64,000 nt of DNA from Bacteroidetes bacterium HGW-Bacteroidetes-1 (GTDB taxonomy: Bacteria; Bacteroidota; Bacteroidia; Bacteroidales; F082). The notes under the pieces were generated by a model that saw only the letters and a list, made by a program, of their open reading frames with translations, was not told the origin of the DNA and searched no databases. The first letter of the stretch is position 1; each line of letters begins with the position of its first letter. Shown one piece after another: positions 34,940 through 47,437 of this stretch. A program made the translations under genes and the position numbers. The DNA lies in assembly GCA_002842755.1 (NCBI GenBank), contig PHDU01000012.1, positions 1 to 64,000 on the forward strand. The letters run 5' to 3'.

Positions 34940-36169
34940 ATGGGACGCTTTTTCAAAGTAAAAAAAGTATATTTTCCAACGTTTTTGGGTTGGCTTATAA
35001 TTATTATTGGGTTGATTGTTTTCTCATTTTTTCTTTTAAAGATGACATATACATTTCTTTCACAGGAGGTTAAACCAAATTCAAAGGTATTGGTTGTAGA
35101 AGGATGGATACCTCAGTATGGGATAAAAAATGCTATCGACTATTATAATGAACATGGCTACAAGTACATGATTATTACAGGGGTACCAATCACCCAATGG
35201 ACCTACTCTTCGCCTTTTTCAAATATGGCTGACGCTTCTGCCGGAACTATGCGACATTTATTTTTTACTGATTCTATTTACACCGTTAGTATTCCAACTT
35301 CTGTTTTTCGTGATCGCACTTATTCTACGGCAGTTGCATTGAAAATGGCATTGCCCCAATGGAGGATTTCGGATGACAACTTTGATCTTTATTCTTTGGG
35401 AGCACATGCCCGCCGCTCTTATTTAATGTTCTCAAAGGTTTTCTCTCATTCTGATATAGGACTAATAACTGATACCGATAAATCGTTTGAAGCTGAAGAA
35501 TGGTATCGTTCGAGCAATGGTTTTCGGATTGTCTTCAGCGAGTTGATTAGTTACTTTTATAGCCGATTATTCTTTTATCCTGACGAGCATCACTATCAGC
35601 AGTTGATCATTAGCGGCAGGTATTTTGATTCGATAACGGATGCAAGATATGAGAAGGACAGAACTTTTGCCGACACTGTTGAATCTCCTCTTAACAAAAG
35701 TGATGTTTTAAAATTCAAGGGATTAGAATATTTTGAGATCGATCTTCAATACCATGTGTCGGCTGGTTTTGAAGTTGATACTACTGAAGTTCCTTTTAGC
35801 ATGCCTACCACTACTGAAAGAAAGCCAATGTATCGTAAATTTGGAACCGCTAGATTTATGCTACATGACAGTATCTTTAGTTTGACGGCTTATCAAAACT
35901 TAGATTATTTAATAAAGAATCCTGATTATAAACAGCTTTTTATCCCTTTCAAAGACTTGACAAGCAGCTTTGATACCTATGGAGGCGGGCGATATTTAGA
36001 TATAGATATTCCATTGACAGATAGTGTTCGTATTGATTTTAACAAAGCATATAACCCATACTGTGCTTATGATGAGAGGTGGTCGTGTCCTTTGCCACCT
36101 CCTGAAAATTATATCAATACGTTAATAAAAGCTGGAGAAAAGAAAACAAACAATAACATTAAAAAATAA
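34940..36169 (+). CDS. Membrane-anchored DUF218 (ElyC/SanA/YdcF) - DUF1684 fusion protein
   Basis: A 409-residue protein with one N-terminal membrane helix (about 17-37). Residues 45-200 form a DUF218 domain (VLVVEGWIPQYG, YYNEHGYKYMIITG, TYSTAVALKMAL and LGAHARRSYLMF), the family of ElyC/SanA, which affect envelope integrity. Residues 220-403 look like DUF1684: KGLEYFEIDLQYHVSA, YRKFGTARFML, LFIPFKDLTSSFDTYGGGRYLD, RIDFNKAYNPYCAYDERWSCPLPPPE. DUF1684 is normally a separate protein. Both domains should face the periplasm. It is the first gene of an operon with a histidine kinase two bases downstream and a sigma-54 activator. Function unknown; an envelope role is inferred. Confidence 0.82.
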   Translation: MGRFFKVKKVYFPTFLGWLIIIIGLIVFSFFLLKMTYTFLSQEVKPNSKVLVVEGWIPQYGIKNAIDYYNEHGYKYMIITGVPITQWTYSSPFSNMADASAGTMRHLFFTDSIYTVSIPTSVFRDRTYSTAVALKMALPQWRISDDNFDLYSLGAHARRSYLMFSKVFSHSDIGLITDTDKSFEAEEWYRSSNGFRIVFSELISYFYSRLFFYPDEHHYQQLIISGRYFDSITDARYEKDRTFADTVESPLNKSDVLKFKGLEYFEIDLQYHVSAGFEVDTTEVPFSMPTTTERKPMYRKFGTARFMLHDSIFSLTAYQNLDYLIKNPDYKQLFIPFKDLTSSFDTYGGGRYLDIDIPLTDSVRIDFNKAYNPYCAYDERWSCPLPPPENYINTLIKAGEKKTNNNIKK

Positions 36170-36171
36170 CT

Positions 36172-38397
36172 ATGGATAAGATAAACATATCCGTTTTATT
36201 TGTTGATGATGAGAAAATCCTTTGTACGATTTACGAAAAACTTATTGGGGCTTTAGTTCAGACCATTTACATAGCTGGGAATGGACAAGAAGGGTTGGAT
36301 CTATTTAAAAAGCATGAACCTGATCTGGTAATTACAGATATTAAAATGCCTCTGATGAGCGGTCTCGACATGACAATGAAAATCAAATTGTTAAAGCCTG
36401 ACGCTCGCATCATTATTTTATCTGCCTATAGCGAAGCAAATTATCTCATGCGCGCTATTGATATTGGTGTAAAAGTCTTTCTTCTTAAGCCAGCAAAGAA
36501 TGAAAAACTATTTACAGCAATCAGGGAGCAAGCATACGAAATTCTTCTGGAGAAAAACATGCATTATGAAGAACAACGTAGATTAAAAGCAGAGGCGGAG
36601 CTGTCACATAACGAAAAGATGCTTCAGGCAGTAGGTGAGGTAGCACAGAAGCTACTGCAATTTGGTTACACAGAGAAAGTTATTAATGATACACTGTCAC
36701 GCTTGGGACAAGCAACACAGGTAAGTAGGGTATATATATTTGAAAACTATTATAATGACAATATACTTCTTACGAAGCTTAAACATGAATGGGTTGCTGA
36801 AGATATAACTCCTCAGATTGGAAACCCTGAGCTAATACAAGTTCCGGTTAATGGTTCTCATTTTAAGTTTTGGACAGATGAACTGACTCAAAAAAAATGT
36901 ATTTATGGAAATGTAAGAGATTTCCCCCCTCAGGAAAGAAATGTTTTAGATACCATGGAAGCCTTATCTGTAATTATTCTTCCAATATTTGTTCAGGATA
37001 AATGGTTCGGTTCTATTGGTTTTGATGATTGCATGTATGAACATACCTGGACTTTCTCTGAAGTAAATACCTTAATGACCGCTGCAAATATTATTGGTGG
37101 AGCAATCCAGCGATCTCAAATTGAAGAACAACTGCAAAAACTCAATGTATCTCTTGAAGAACGTGTTAGAGTAAGGACAAAATATCTTGATTCAGAAATT
37201 GTTGAAAGAAAGAATGCCGAAATGCTGCTACGTCAGAGTGAAGAAAAATATAGATTGATCTTTGAGAACTCTAATGATGGTATTTTTCTTTCCATTAAAT
37301 CAAAAATACAATTTATAAATCCAAGATTTTACGAGTTAACAGGGTTTTATCCTAATCAGTTGGTCGGAAGGTCATTCGTTGAATTTATTCACCCTGATGA
37401 TAAAGAAAAGGTTATTGGAATATACGAAAGAAGATTGAATGGCGAGAAAGTTCCTGATTCTTATGATATACGAATAATAGACACAAATGGCAAAGCAAGA
37501 TGGGTCGAAATAAAATCCAGCGTCATAAAATGGGAAAATAAGGAATCTGTTTTAACCTTTTTAATCGATATTGATGCACGTAAAACATTTGAAAAAGAAC
37601 TTCAGTATTTAAACAGCAACCTTGAAGAAAAGGTAAATGAGGAATTAAAAAACAGAGAAAAACAACAACAATTATTTTTGCAAAAATCAAAGCTTGAATC
37701 ACTTGGTGAGCTTTCAGCTGGAATGGCCCATGAAATCAATCAACCCCTTGGTGGTCTTTCATTGAGTTTAGACAATATTATTGATGAAATTGAAGCAAAC
37801 CAGCTAACAGAAGGATATCTTAGAAAAAAGATTCATCTTATGTTTGGGGACATCGAAAGAATTCAGGAAATTATCAATCACGTACGGCTGTTCACACGTG
37901 AGCAGGATAGTAATCACGAACAGATTTTTGTTTTATCAGAAGTAATCAATAAAAGTCTGCTTTTGGTAAATCGATTGTTTATTGATCATTTAATCGACCT
38001 TCAGGTGAGTATCAAAACCTACAGGCAACGAATACAAGGTAATCCTTACAGGCTTGAACAAGTAGTATTGAATATGCTGAGCAACGCCCGGTATGCTGTT
38101 GACAGGAAATATAAGTTGATGGGACCATCATTTCAAAAAGCTATATCTATAAAAACCTGGACTCAGTCAACGAATATCTTCATCGAGATTGAGGACAATG
38201 GAACCGGAATCCCAGAGTCAATTATAAACAATATTTTTGACCCATTTTTTACCACAAAAAGCGAGGGTGAAGGCACTGGTCTTGGTTTATCAATTTCTTA
38301 TGGAATTGTTCGTGATTTGGGTGGCATAATAGAAGTTAAAAGCGAAGAAGGTGTTTATACGAAAATGATTATAATTTTACCAGTATATTCTGAATAG
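36172..38397 (+). CDS. Receiver-GAF-PAS hybrid histidine kinase
   Basis: A soluble 741-residue sensor kinase. A receiver domain is at about 1-120 (phosphoacceptor Asp56 in ITDIKMP, Lys106 in LLKPA), then a coiled segment, a GAF domain at about 150-312, a coiled coil to 350, a PAS domain at about 354-475, a dimerisation/HisKA helix with His520 in [14 protein letters not shown], and an ATPase domain with [20 protein letters not shown] and [15 protein letters not shown]. The N-terminal receiver suggests input from another kinase. It lies between the DUF218-DUF1684 gene and the sigma-54 activator gene and probably phosphorylates the latter. Confidence 0.92.
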   Translation: MDKINISVLFVDDEKILCTIYEKLIGALVQTIYIAGNGQEGLDLFKKHEPDLVITDIKMPLMSGLDMTMKIKLLKPDARIIILSAYSEANYLMRAIDIGVKVFLLKPAKNEKLFTAIREQAYEILLEKNMHYEEQRRLKAEAELSHNEKMLQAVGEVAQKLLQFGYTEKVINDTLSRLGQATQVSRVYIFENYYNDNILLTKLKHEWVAEDITPQIGNPELIQVPVNGSHFKFWTDELTQKKCIYGNVRDFPPQERNVLDTMEALSVIILPIFVQDKWFGSIGFDDCMYEHTWTFSEVNTLMTAANIIGGAIQRSQIEEQLQKLNVSLEERVRVRTKYLDSEIVERKNAEMLLRQSEEKYRLIFENSNDGIFLSIKSKIQFINPRFYELTGFYPNQLVGRSFVEFIHPDDKEKVIGIYERRLNGEKVPDSYDIRIIDTNGKARWVEIKSSVIKWENKESVLTFLIDIDARKTFEKELQYLNSNLEEKVNEELKNREKQQQLFLQKSKLESLGELSAGMAHEINQPLGGLSLSLDNIIDEIEANQLTEGYLRKKIHLMFGDIERIQEIINHVRLFTREQDSNHEQIFVLSEVINKSLLLVNRLFIDHLIDLQVSIKTYRQRIQGNPYRLEQVVLNMLSNARYAVDRKYKLMGPSFQKAISIKTWTQSTNIFIEIEDNGTGIPESIINNIFDPFFTTKSEGEGTGLGLSISYGIVRDLGGIIEVKSEEGVYTKMIIILPVYSE

Positions 38398-38400
38398 ATT

Positions 38401-39789
38401 ATGGAAATACTCAAAATTCTTGTACTTGATGATGAAGAGCGATTTCGTGAAGAAATTAGTGAATATCTACAAAAAAGATCCTATGAGATTTATCTTGCAG
38501 AAAAGCCTTCAGTAGCTTTTAGTATCCTTGAAGCAAATCCTATTGATATCGTAATTCTGGATATAAAGTTACCAGAAATGAATGGACTTGAGGTATTGAA
38601 AATCATTAAAAGTAAGCACAGTGAAATCGAAGTTATTATGATCTCGGGTCATGGAGACATGAACAGCGTGATTGAATCAATGCGGTATGGAGCGTCTGAT
38701 TACTTTCAAAAACCATTCCGGCTTGTTGAAGTAAACCAGGCAATACAGCGAACGCAGAAATTTATCTTTTTAAACAGACAATTACAACAATCCAAGAGGA
38801 CAATCTCCATTTTAACAGAAAAACTCTACCAAAACCTTGGTTCCCCAATGATTGGTAGTAGCGAAAGTATTCTGGAGGTGATGGATATGATGCAAAGAGT
38901 CGCTTCCTCTGATTTGACCAGCGTTTTAATTACAGGTGAGAGCGGGACAGGAAAAGAGCTAGTTGCGCATGGAATTCATCTGCTAAGCAACCGGAATAAT
39001 CAGGTTTTTCATTCTGTAAATTGCTCAGCAATAACAGATAGTTTATTTGAAAGTGAGTTTTTCGGACATAAAAAGGGATCTTATACTGGAGCTTTTGATG
39101 ATAGGCCAGGCTGGTTTGAGGTTGCTTCAAAAGGAACCCTGTTTCTTGATGAAATCGGGGATATGCCCTTGGGACAGCAAGCCAAACTACTTAGGACACT
39201 TGAAGACCGAAAGATTCGTAGGGTTGGATCTCATCAAGTTATTGATGTTGATGTAAGGGTTATAGCTGCTTCAAATCAAAATTTAGAAAAGATGTCTGAT
39301 GAAAATAAATTCAGAGGCGATTTGTACCATCGACTTAGTACTTTTATCATTCATCTGCCGCCATTACGTGAAAGAAGTGAGGACATTCCTTTGTTGGCCG
39401 ACCATTTTCTCCAATCATTTGCATCTCGTCTCAATAAAAAAAATATGAGCATTTCAGAGGAGGCTCAACTGATGCTCAAAAAATATTCCTTCCCTGGAAA
39501 CATCCGTGAATTGAGAAATATCATTGAACGCGCATTGATTCTTTGCGATGGAGAAATACTTCATTTACAACATTTTCCAACCTTTAGAAATTCAAATCAT
39601 GATGGGAAAAATGGGATGTTAAGGAAAGAATTTGATCTTGAAGTTAGTGAGAAACGAATAATTGAAGAAGCTCTGGAAGCATCGGGATACAATAAATCAA
39701 AAGCTGCATCATTACTTAATATAACATGGCAGTCGCTGAACAGACGCATGAAGAAATTTGATATTGAAGATACTTTAAATCAACCGTAA
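38401..39789 (+). CDS. NtrC-family sigma-54-dependent response regulator
   Basis: A 462-residue activator of sigma-54 promoters. The receiver domain (1-120) has Asp54 in VILDIKLP and Lys104 in FQKPF. The AAA+ domain (about 148-375) has Walker A GESGTGKE at 179-186 and Walker B GTLFLDEIGDM. The sigma-54-contacting L1 loop reads GSYTGA (226-231) rather than the common GAFTGA. The C-terminal Fis-type helix-turn-helix is NKSKAASLLNITWQSLNRRMKKF. It is three bases downstream of its likely partner kinase. Its target promoters are unknown. Confidence 0.94.
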   Translation: MEILKILVLDDEERFREEISEYLQKRSYEIYLAEKPSVAFSILEANPIDIVILDIKLPEMNGLEVLKIIKSKHSEIEVIMISGHGDMNSVIESMRYGASDYFQKPFRLVEVNQAIQRTQKFIFLNRQLQQSKRTISILTEKLYQNLGSPMIGSSESILEVMDMMQRVASSDLTSVLITGESGTGKELVAHGIHLLSNRNNQVFHSVNCSAITDSLFESEFFGHKKGSYTGAFDDRPGWFEVASKGTLFLDEIGDMPLGQQAKLLRTLEDRKIRRVGSHQVIDVDVRVIAASNQNLEKMSDENKFRGDLYHRLSTFIIHLPPLRERSEDIPLLADHFLQSFASRLNKKNMSISEEAQLMLKKYSFPGNIRELRNIIERALILCDGEILHLQHFPTFRNSNHDGKNGMLRKEFDLEVSEKRIIEEALEASGYNKSKAASLLNITWQSLNRRMKKFDIEDTLNQP

Positions 39790-39854
39790 TAAAATGTTTA
39801 TGAATGCTAACTCTTTTACCTGCCCCTAACATAGAGAAATCATATATTTTTTTC

Positions 39855-39888
39855 CAAAAAAAAAGCTCTCAATTTCTTGAAAGCTTTC
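39855..39888 (-). terminator. Terminator of the thrS-infC-rpmI-rplT operon
   Basis: On the minus strand AAAGCTTTCAA pairs with TTGAGAGCTTT, with one G-T pair and a five-base loop. A long T-run follows. It lies 18 bases after the rplT stop. Confidence 0.87.
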
Positions 39889-39906
39889 TTTTTAAAAAGT
39901 TAGAAT

Positions 39907-40251
39907 CTAACTTACTTGCTGAACAATAGCTTTAAAAGCCTCTGGATTATTCAGTGCAAGATCTGCCAGCACTTTTCGGTTAATTTCGATATTGTGTGCA
40001 TGCAATTTACCCATAAACACACTGTATGACATTCCATAAGCTCTGACTCCTGCGTTAATACGCATGATCCAAAGACCCCTGAAATAGCGTTTTTTGTTTC
40101 TACGGTCGCGATACGCATACTGCTGACCTTTTTCGTAAGAATTTTTGGCTACTGTCCAAACATTCTTTCTACGACCAAACTGACCTCTTGTCAGTTTAAG
40201 GATTTTTTTTCTTCTAGCTCTAGATGCTACAGAATTTACTGATCTTGGCAT
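39907..40251 (-). CDS. rplT: 50S ribosomal protein L20
   Basis: An rRNA-binding assembly protein of the large subunit, 114 residues, starting [28 protein letters not shown]-like and [21 protein letters not shown] segments are canonical. It is the last gene of the thrS operon. In other bacteria L20 also represses translation of rpmI-rplT by binding the mRNA; no such mimic structure was identified here by eye. Confidence 0.97.
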   Translation of the reverse strand: MPRSVNSVASRARRKKILKLTRGQFGRRKNVWTVAKNSYEKGQQYAYRDRRNKKRYFRGLWIMRINAGVRAYGMSYSVFMGKLHAHNIEINRKVLADLALNNPEAFKAIVQQVS

Positions 40252-40326
40252 TTTTTAAATTTTTTCTGCATAGCGCCTCGCAATGAGAACTTTGATGCTA
40301 TAACAAAGTTAAACAATTGATTGTAC

Positions 40327-40521
40327 TTAAGATTGAAGCATTTCTTTGATATTCTTTTCATCGGTAGAATGTACCAATGTAGAATACGTCAGGTTGCGCT
40401 TACGTTTGGTCGATTTTTTTGTCAAAATATGACTTTTGTAAGCATGCTTTCTCTTGATCTTTCCAGTGCCCGTTAGTTTAAAACGTTTTTTAGCACCGGA
40501 TTTTGACTTCATTTTTGGCAT
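40327..40521 (-). CDS. rpmI: 50S ribosomal protein L35
   Basis: A 64-residue basic protein beginning [31 protein letters not shown], the standard L35 pattern. It lies between infC (32 bases upstream) and rplT (75 bases downstream) in the conserved operon. Confidence 0.97.
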   Translation of the reverse strand: MPKMKSKSGAKKRFKLTGTGKIKRKHAYKSHILTKKSTKRKRNLTYSTLVHSTDEKNIKEMLQS

Positions 40522-40553
40522 TACTGAACGATATTTAGGGTTTAATTAAAGTT

Positions 40554-41105
40554 TTATTTTTTCGGGGAAATCATCATCATCATGCGTTTTCCTTCCAATT
40601 TGGGAAGTTGCTCAACCTTACCATAATCTTCGAGAGCCTGAGCAAATTTCAACATTATCAACTCACCTTGTTCTTTATACACAATTGATCTGCCTCTGAA
40701 AAAAACATCAACTCTCACTTTGGCTCCTTCTTCAAGAAACTTTATGGCATGTTTCAGTTTAAAATCAAAATCATGATCATCTGTGTTAGGACCAAGTCGA
40801 ATTTCTTTTACTACAATCTTCGCTGATTTTGCTTTTATTTCTTTTTGTTTCTTTTTTAATTCAAAAAGAAATTTTTTGTAGTTAAGAATTCTACATACTG
40901 GTGGGTTTGCAGTCGGAGAAATCTCGACAAGATCAAGTCCTTGTTCCTCAGCCATTATAAGGGCCTCTCTAAGGGAAACTATACTTGCTTCTATTGTATC
41001 TCCTACAACACGCACCATTGGTGCTGTAATTCTGTCATTAATCCGGTGCGGGTCTTCTTTTTTTACAAATCCCCTTCTTGGACTTCTTCCTCTAAACTGT
41101 GCTAT
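40554..41105 (-). CDS. infC: Translation initiation factor IF-3, starting at a rare ATA codon
   Basis: IF3 binds the 30S subunit and rejects non-canonical start codons. The conserved frame extends upstream of the first ATG (41018): it encodes the family N-terminus [26 protein letters not shown], and no ATG, GTG or TTG occurs there. An in-frame stop lies 15 bases before an ATA at 41103-41105, which is preceded by AGGAGG at eight-base spacing. Starting at ATA gives 183 residues, the normal IF3 length. A non-canonical start fits the known autoregulation of infC in E. coli, where the start is AUU. The middle linker and the C-terminal domain ([19 protein letters not shown]) are intact. Confidence 0.9.
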   Translation of the reverse strand: MAQFRGRSPRRGFVKKEDPHRINDRITAPMVRVVGDTIEASIVSLREALIMAEEQGLDLVEISPTANPPVCRILNYKKFLFELKKKQKEIKAKSAKIVVKEIRLGPNTDDHDFDFKLKHAIKFLEEGAKVRVDVFFRGRSIVYKEQGELIMLKFAQALEDYGKVEQLPKLEGKRMMMMISPKK

Positions 41106-41113
41106 GGTTTTAT

Positions 41114-41119
41114 CCTCCT
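41114..41119 (-). promoter_or_regulatory. Strong Shine-Dalgarno of infC
   Basis: A perfect AGGAGG on the minus strand, eight bases before the ATA start. Neighbouring genes lack such a sequence, so it helps fix the infC start and marks it out for special translational control. Confidence 0.8.
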
Positions 41120-41162
41120 ATATTTGTTAAACTTATGAAAATTATTCCTGTTAAATGTATTA

Positions 41163-43103
41163 TTATTTTACTTCCTGAAGTCTTTTTACCTCACTGTTTA
41201 TCATTTCAGCAAAAGATTCCAATGAAAAAATTCCTAAATCACCATCCCCTTGCTTTCTTACAGATACTTGATTTTTAGACTCCTCCTTCTCCCCTACTAT
41301 CAACATATATGGAATTTTACTCATCTCAGCGTCTCTGATTTTCCTTCCTGTTTTTTCGCTACGGTCATCAATGAGGGCGCGAATATCGGAATTTATCAGG
41401 AATTGTGAAACTTTTTCTGCATATTTTTGATATTTTTCGCTGATTGGCAGTATGATAACCTGTTCTGGAGCCAGCCAAATCGGGAATTTACCAGCACAAT
41501 GTTCAATAAGGACTGCAACAAAACGTTCCATTGACCCGAAAGGCGCTCTGTGAATCATAACCGGCCGATGCTTTTCATTATCGCTTCCAATGTAGGTAAG
41601 GTCAAAGCGCTCGGGAAGATTATAGTCAACCTGAATAGTTCCTAATTGCCATTTTCTTCCGATTGCATCTCGAACCATAAAATCCATTTTCGGACCATAA
41701 AATGCTGCTTCGCCTTCTACAGTTATTGTATTTAACCCTTCTTCAATGGCCACTTCTTTGATTGCGTTCTCTGCTTTTTCCCAATTTTCATTTGAACCAA
41801 TGTATTTTTCTGGTGTTTTTGGATCTCTGAGGGAAATCTGCGTTATAAAATCATTGAAATCCAATGCTTTAAAAATACGCATGATGATCTTTATTACAGC
41901 CTTAAACTCAGGTTTGATCTGATCGGGAGTACAAAAAATGTGTGCGTCATCCTGCGTAAAACCCCGCACACGGGTAAGCCCATGAAGTTCACCACTTTGC
42001 TCATAACGGTAAACAGTTCCGAATTCTGCATACCTGATAGGTAACTCTTTGTATGAATGAGGTTTGGTATTGAAAATCTCACAGTGGTGAGGGCAGTTCA
42101 TTGGTTTCAGAAAGAATGCTTCGCCTTCTACTGGAGTCGTGATAGGTCTGAAAGAATCAGCTCCATATTTATCGAAGTGACCAGAAGTCTTATAAAGGTT
42201 AACATTTCCAATATGAGGAGTAATTACAGGAAGATACCCTGCTTCTTTCTGGACTTGCTTCAGATACTGCTCTAAACGTTCTCTCAATTGTGCACCTTTT
42301 GGAAGCCATAGTGGTAAACCTGCTCCAACCTTTTGAGAAAAAGTAAACAGCTCTAATTCTTTGCCAAGTTTCCTGTGATCTCTTTTCTTTGCTTCTTCAA
42401 GCAGAACCAGATATTCTTCAAGTTCCTTAGCTTTCGGAAAGGTTATACCGTAAACTCTTGTGAGTTGTTTTCGTTTTTCATCACCACGCCAGTAAGCACC
42501 AGCAATGCTTGTCAATTTAACTGCCTTTATGAAGCCGGTATCAGGAATATGAGGACCACGACACAAGTCGGTAAATGAACCACTTTTATATAAAGTGATT
42601 TCTCCATCCGTTAATTCGCCAATAAGCTCCATTTTGTATTCATCACCCTTCTGTGTAAAATGACGCAATGCTTCTTCTTTCGACACTTCTTCCCTGATAA
42701 AGGCTTGCTTTCCACGAGCAATCTCAATCATTTTCTTTTCGATAGTCAGAAGATCAGCATCAGTTAATACTTTATCTCCAGTATCAATATCGTAGTAAAA
42801 TCCATTTTCAATATCAGGACCAATACCAAATTTCACACCTGGATACAATTGTTCAATTGCTTCCGCCATCAAATGTGCAGATGAGTGCCACATTGTTGCC
42901 TTTCCTTCCAGATCATTCCAGGTTAAAAGTTGAATGCGGGCGTCTTTATTGATTTTTCTATTTGCATCCCAAACCTCACCATCAACTTTAACTGATAGTA
43001 CATTTCTTGCCAATCCTTCACTGATGTTCTTAGCAATTTCCAGTCCTGATGTGCCAGATTGGTATTGATGAACTGTATTATCTGGCAGCGTTATATTTAT
43101 CAT
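41163..43103 (-). CDS. thrS: Threonyl-tRNA synthetase
   Basis: A class II synthetase of 646 residues. It has a TGS domain (1-60), the editing SAD region with [17 protein letters not shown] and the second-additional-domain [12 protein letters not shown], a catalytic core with [10 protein letters not shown] (zinc Cys), [32 protein letters not shown] (motif 2) and [18 protein letters not shown] (motif 3), and a C-terminal anticodon domain (about 545-640). It is the first gene of the operon with infC, 57 bases apart. A TAATTTTG -7-like element lies at 43127-43134. Confidence 0.97.
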   Translation of the reverse strand: MINITLPDNTVHQYQSGTSGLEIAKNISEGLARNVLSVKVDGEVWDANRKINKDARIQLLTWNDLEGKATMWHSSAHLMAEAIEQLYPGVKFGIGPDIENGFYYDIDTGDKVLTDADLLTIEKKMIEIARGKQAFIREEVSKEEALRHFTQKGDEYKMELIGELTDGEITLYKSGSFTDLCRGPHIPDTGFIKAVKLTSIAGAYWRGDEKRKQLTRVYGITFPKAKELEEYLVLLEEAKKRDHRKLGKELELFTFSQKVGAGLPLWLPKGAQLRERLEQYLKQVQKEAGYLPVITPHIGNVNLYKTSGHFDKYGADSFRPITTPVEGEAFFLKPMNCPHHCEIFNTKPHSYKELPIRYAEFGTVYRYEQSGELHGLTRVRGFTQDDAHIFCTPDQIKPEFKAVIKIIMRIFKALDFNDFITQISLRDPKTPEKYIGSNENWEKAENAIKEVAIEEGLNTITVEGEAAFYGPKMDFMVRDAIGRKWQLGTIQVDYNLPERFDLTYIGSDNEKHRPVMIHRAPFGSMERFVAVLIEHCAGKFPIWLAPEQVIILPISEKYQKYAEKVSQFLINSDIRALIDDRSEKTGRKIRDAEMSKIPYMLIVGEKEESKNQVSVRKQGDGDLGIFSLESFAEMINSEVKRLQEVK

Positions 43104-43271
43104 AAATGGTTATTTTAAAGCGGGTGCAAAATTACAAAAATAAATCTTACTATTTTTATTGATGATAGCAAGATTTTTAGGCATTTCGAATTGGACTTAA
43201 TTATAGTTATGATATCGACAATTGCTTTTATTTATCTTTGTACTCATAAAATCAAAGTAAAAGGTTTGCGA

Positions 43272-46873
<3,602 letters not shown>

Positions 46874-46887
46874 AAAATCAATACTCT

Positions 46888-47364
46888 TTAAAGCAGATCA
46901 TTTGGAAATCTGGCTGTTTTTCTGGTGTCTTCTTTCGTAAGCACTCTAAAATCCTTGGTACGACTAAGTCTTTCCAAATATTTTTTTAGCGAATCAGGTA
47001 ATCCTGTCAATTTGCGTGAACTTAGGTTTATCCAGGCTCCCATCATTTCACAACGGGCAAAATTTTGACCCATGGAATCATAAAAATTGTGTAAAAACTC
47101 AAAGAACATACCATCCTCTGAAAGCCCTTTTAATTGAAGTGAAACTTTAATCGGTTTTCCAACGAAAACTTCTTTAAAATAAAACATGTGCTCGTAAAAA
47201 GCTACAGGTCCCAGATTATTTTTAATTAATTCGTTGTGGCCAAGCCCGTTCTCCATTAAAAAGCTCATACGTGTATGGCTCATAAAGTTAATGTAAGCGC
47301 TGTTTGACACATGTCTGTTTGGATCAAGGTCGCTCCACCTGATTTCGAATTCTTTAAAGTACAT
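46888..47364 (-). CDS. Acyl-CoA thioesterase (hot-dog fold)
   Basis: A 158-residue 4HBT-type enzyme. FEIRWSDLDPNRHVSNSAYINFMSHTRMSFL matches the family's Asp-x-N/D-x-HV catalytic stretch. The start at 47364 follows an A-rich leader; the longer open frame adds 23 basic residues that do not match the family. It is convergent with ligA and downstream of the ABC exporter gene. Substrate acyl chain unknown. Confidence 0.87.
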   Translation of the reverse strand: MYFKEFEIRWSDLDPNRHVSNSAYINFMSHTRMSFLMENGLGHNELIKNNLGPVAFYEHMFYFKEVFVGKPIKVSLQLKGLSEDGMFFEFLHNFYDSMGQNFARCEMMGAWINLSSRKLTGLPDSLKKYLERLSRTKDFRVLTKEDTRKTARFPNDLL

Positions 47365-47437
47365 TGATATATTCTTTTTTCTATTGGAAAAATATTTAAG
47401 GATTGATAGAACTCTCTTAAAGGATAAACGCAAATAC

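Noticed and set aside
40554-41018. infC starting at the first ATG
   Set aside because: This would remove the conserved IF3 N-terminal segment (INDRITAP and the residues before it), which is encoded in frame upstream.
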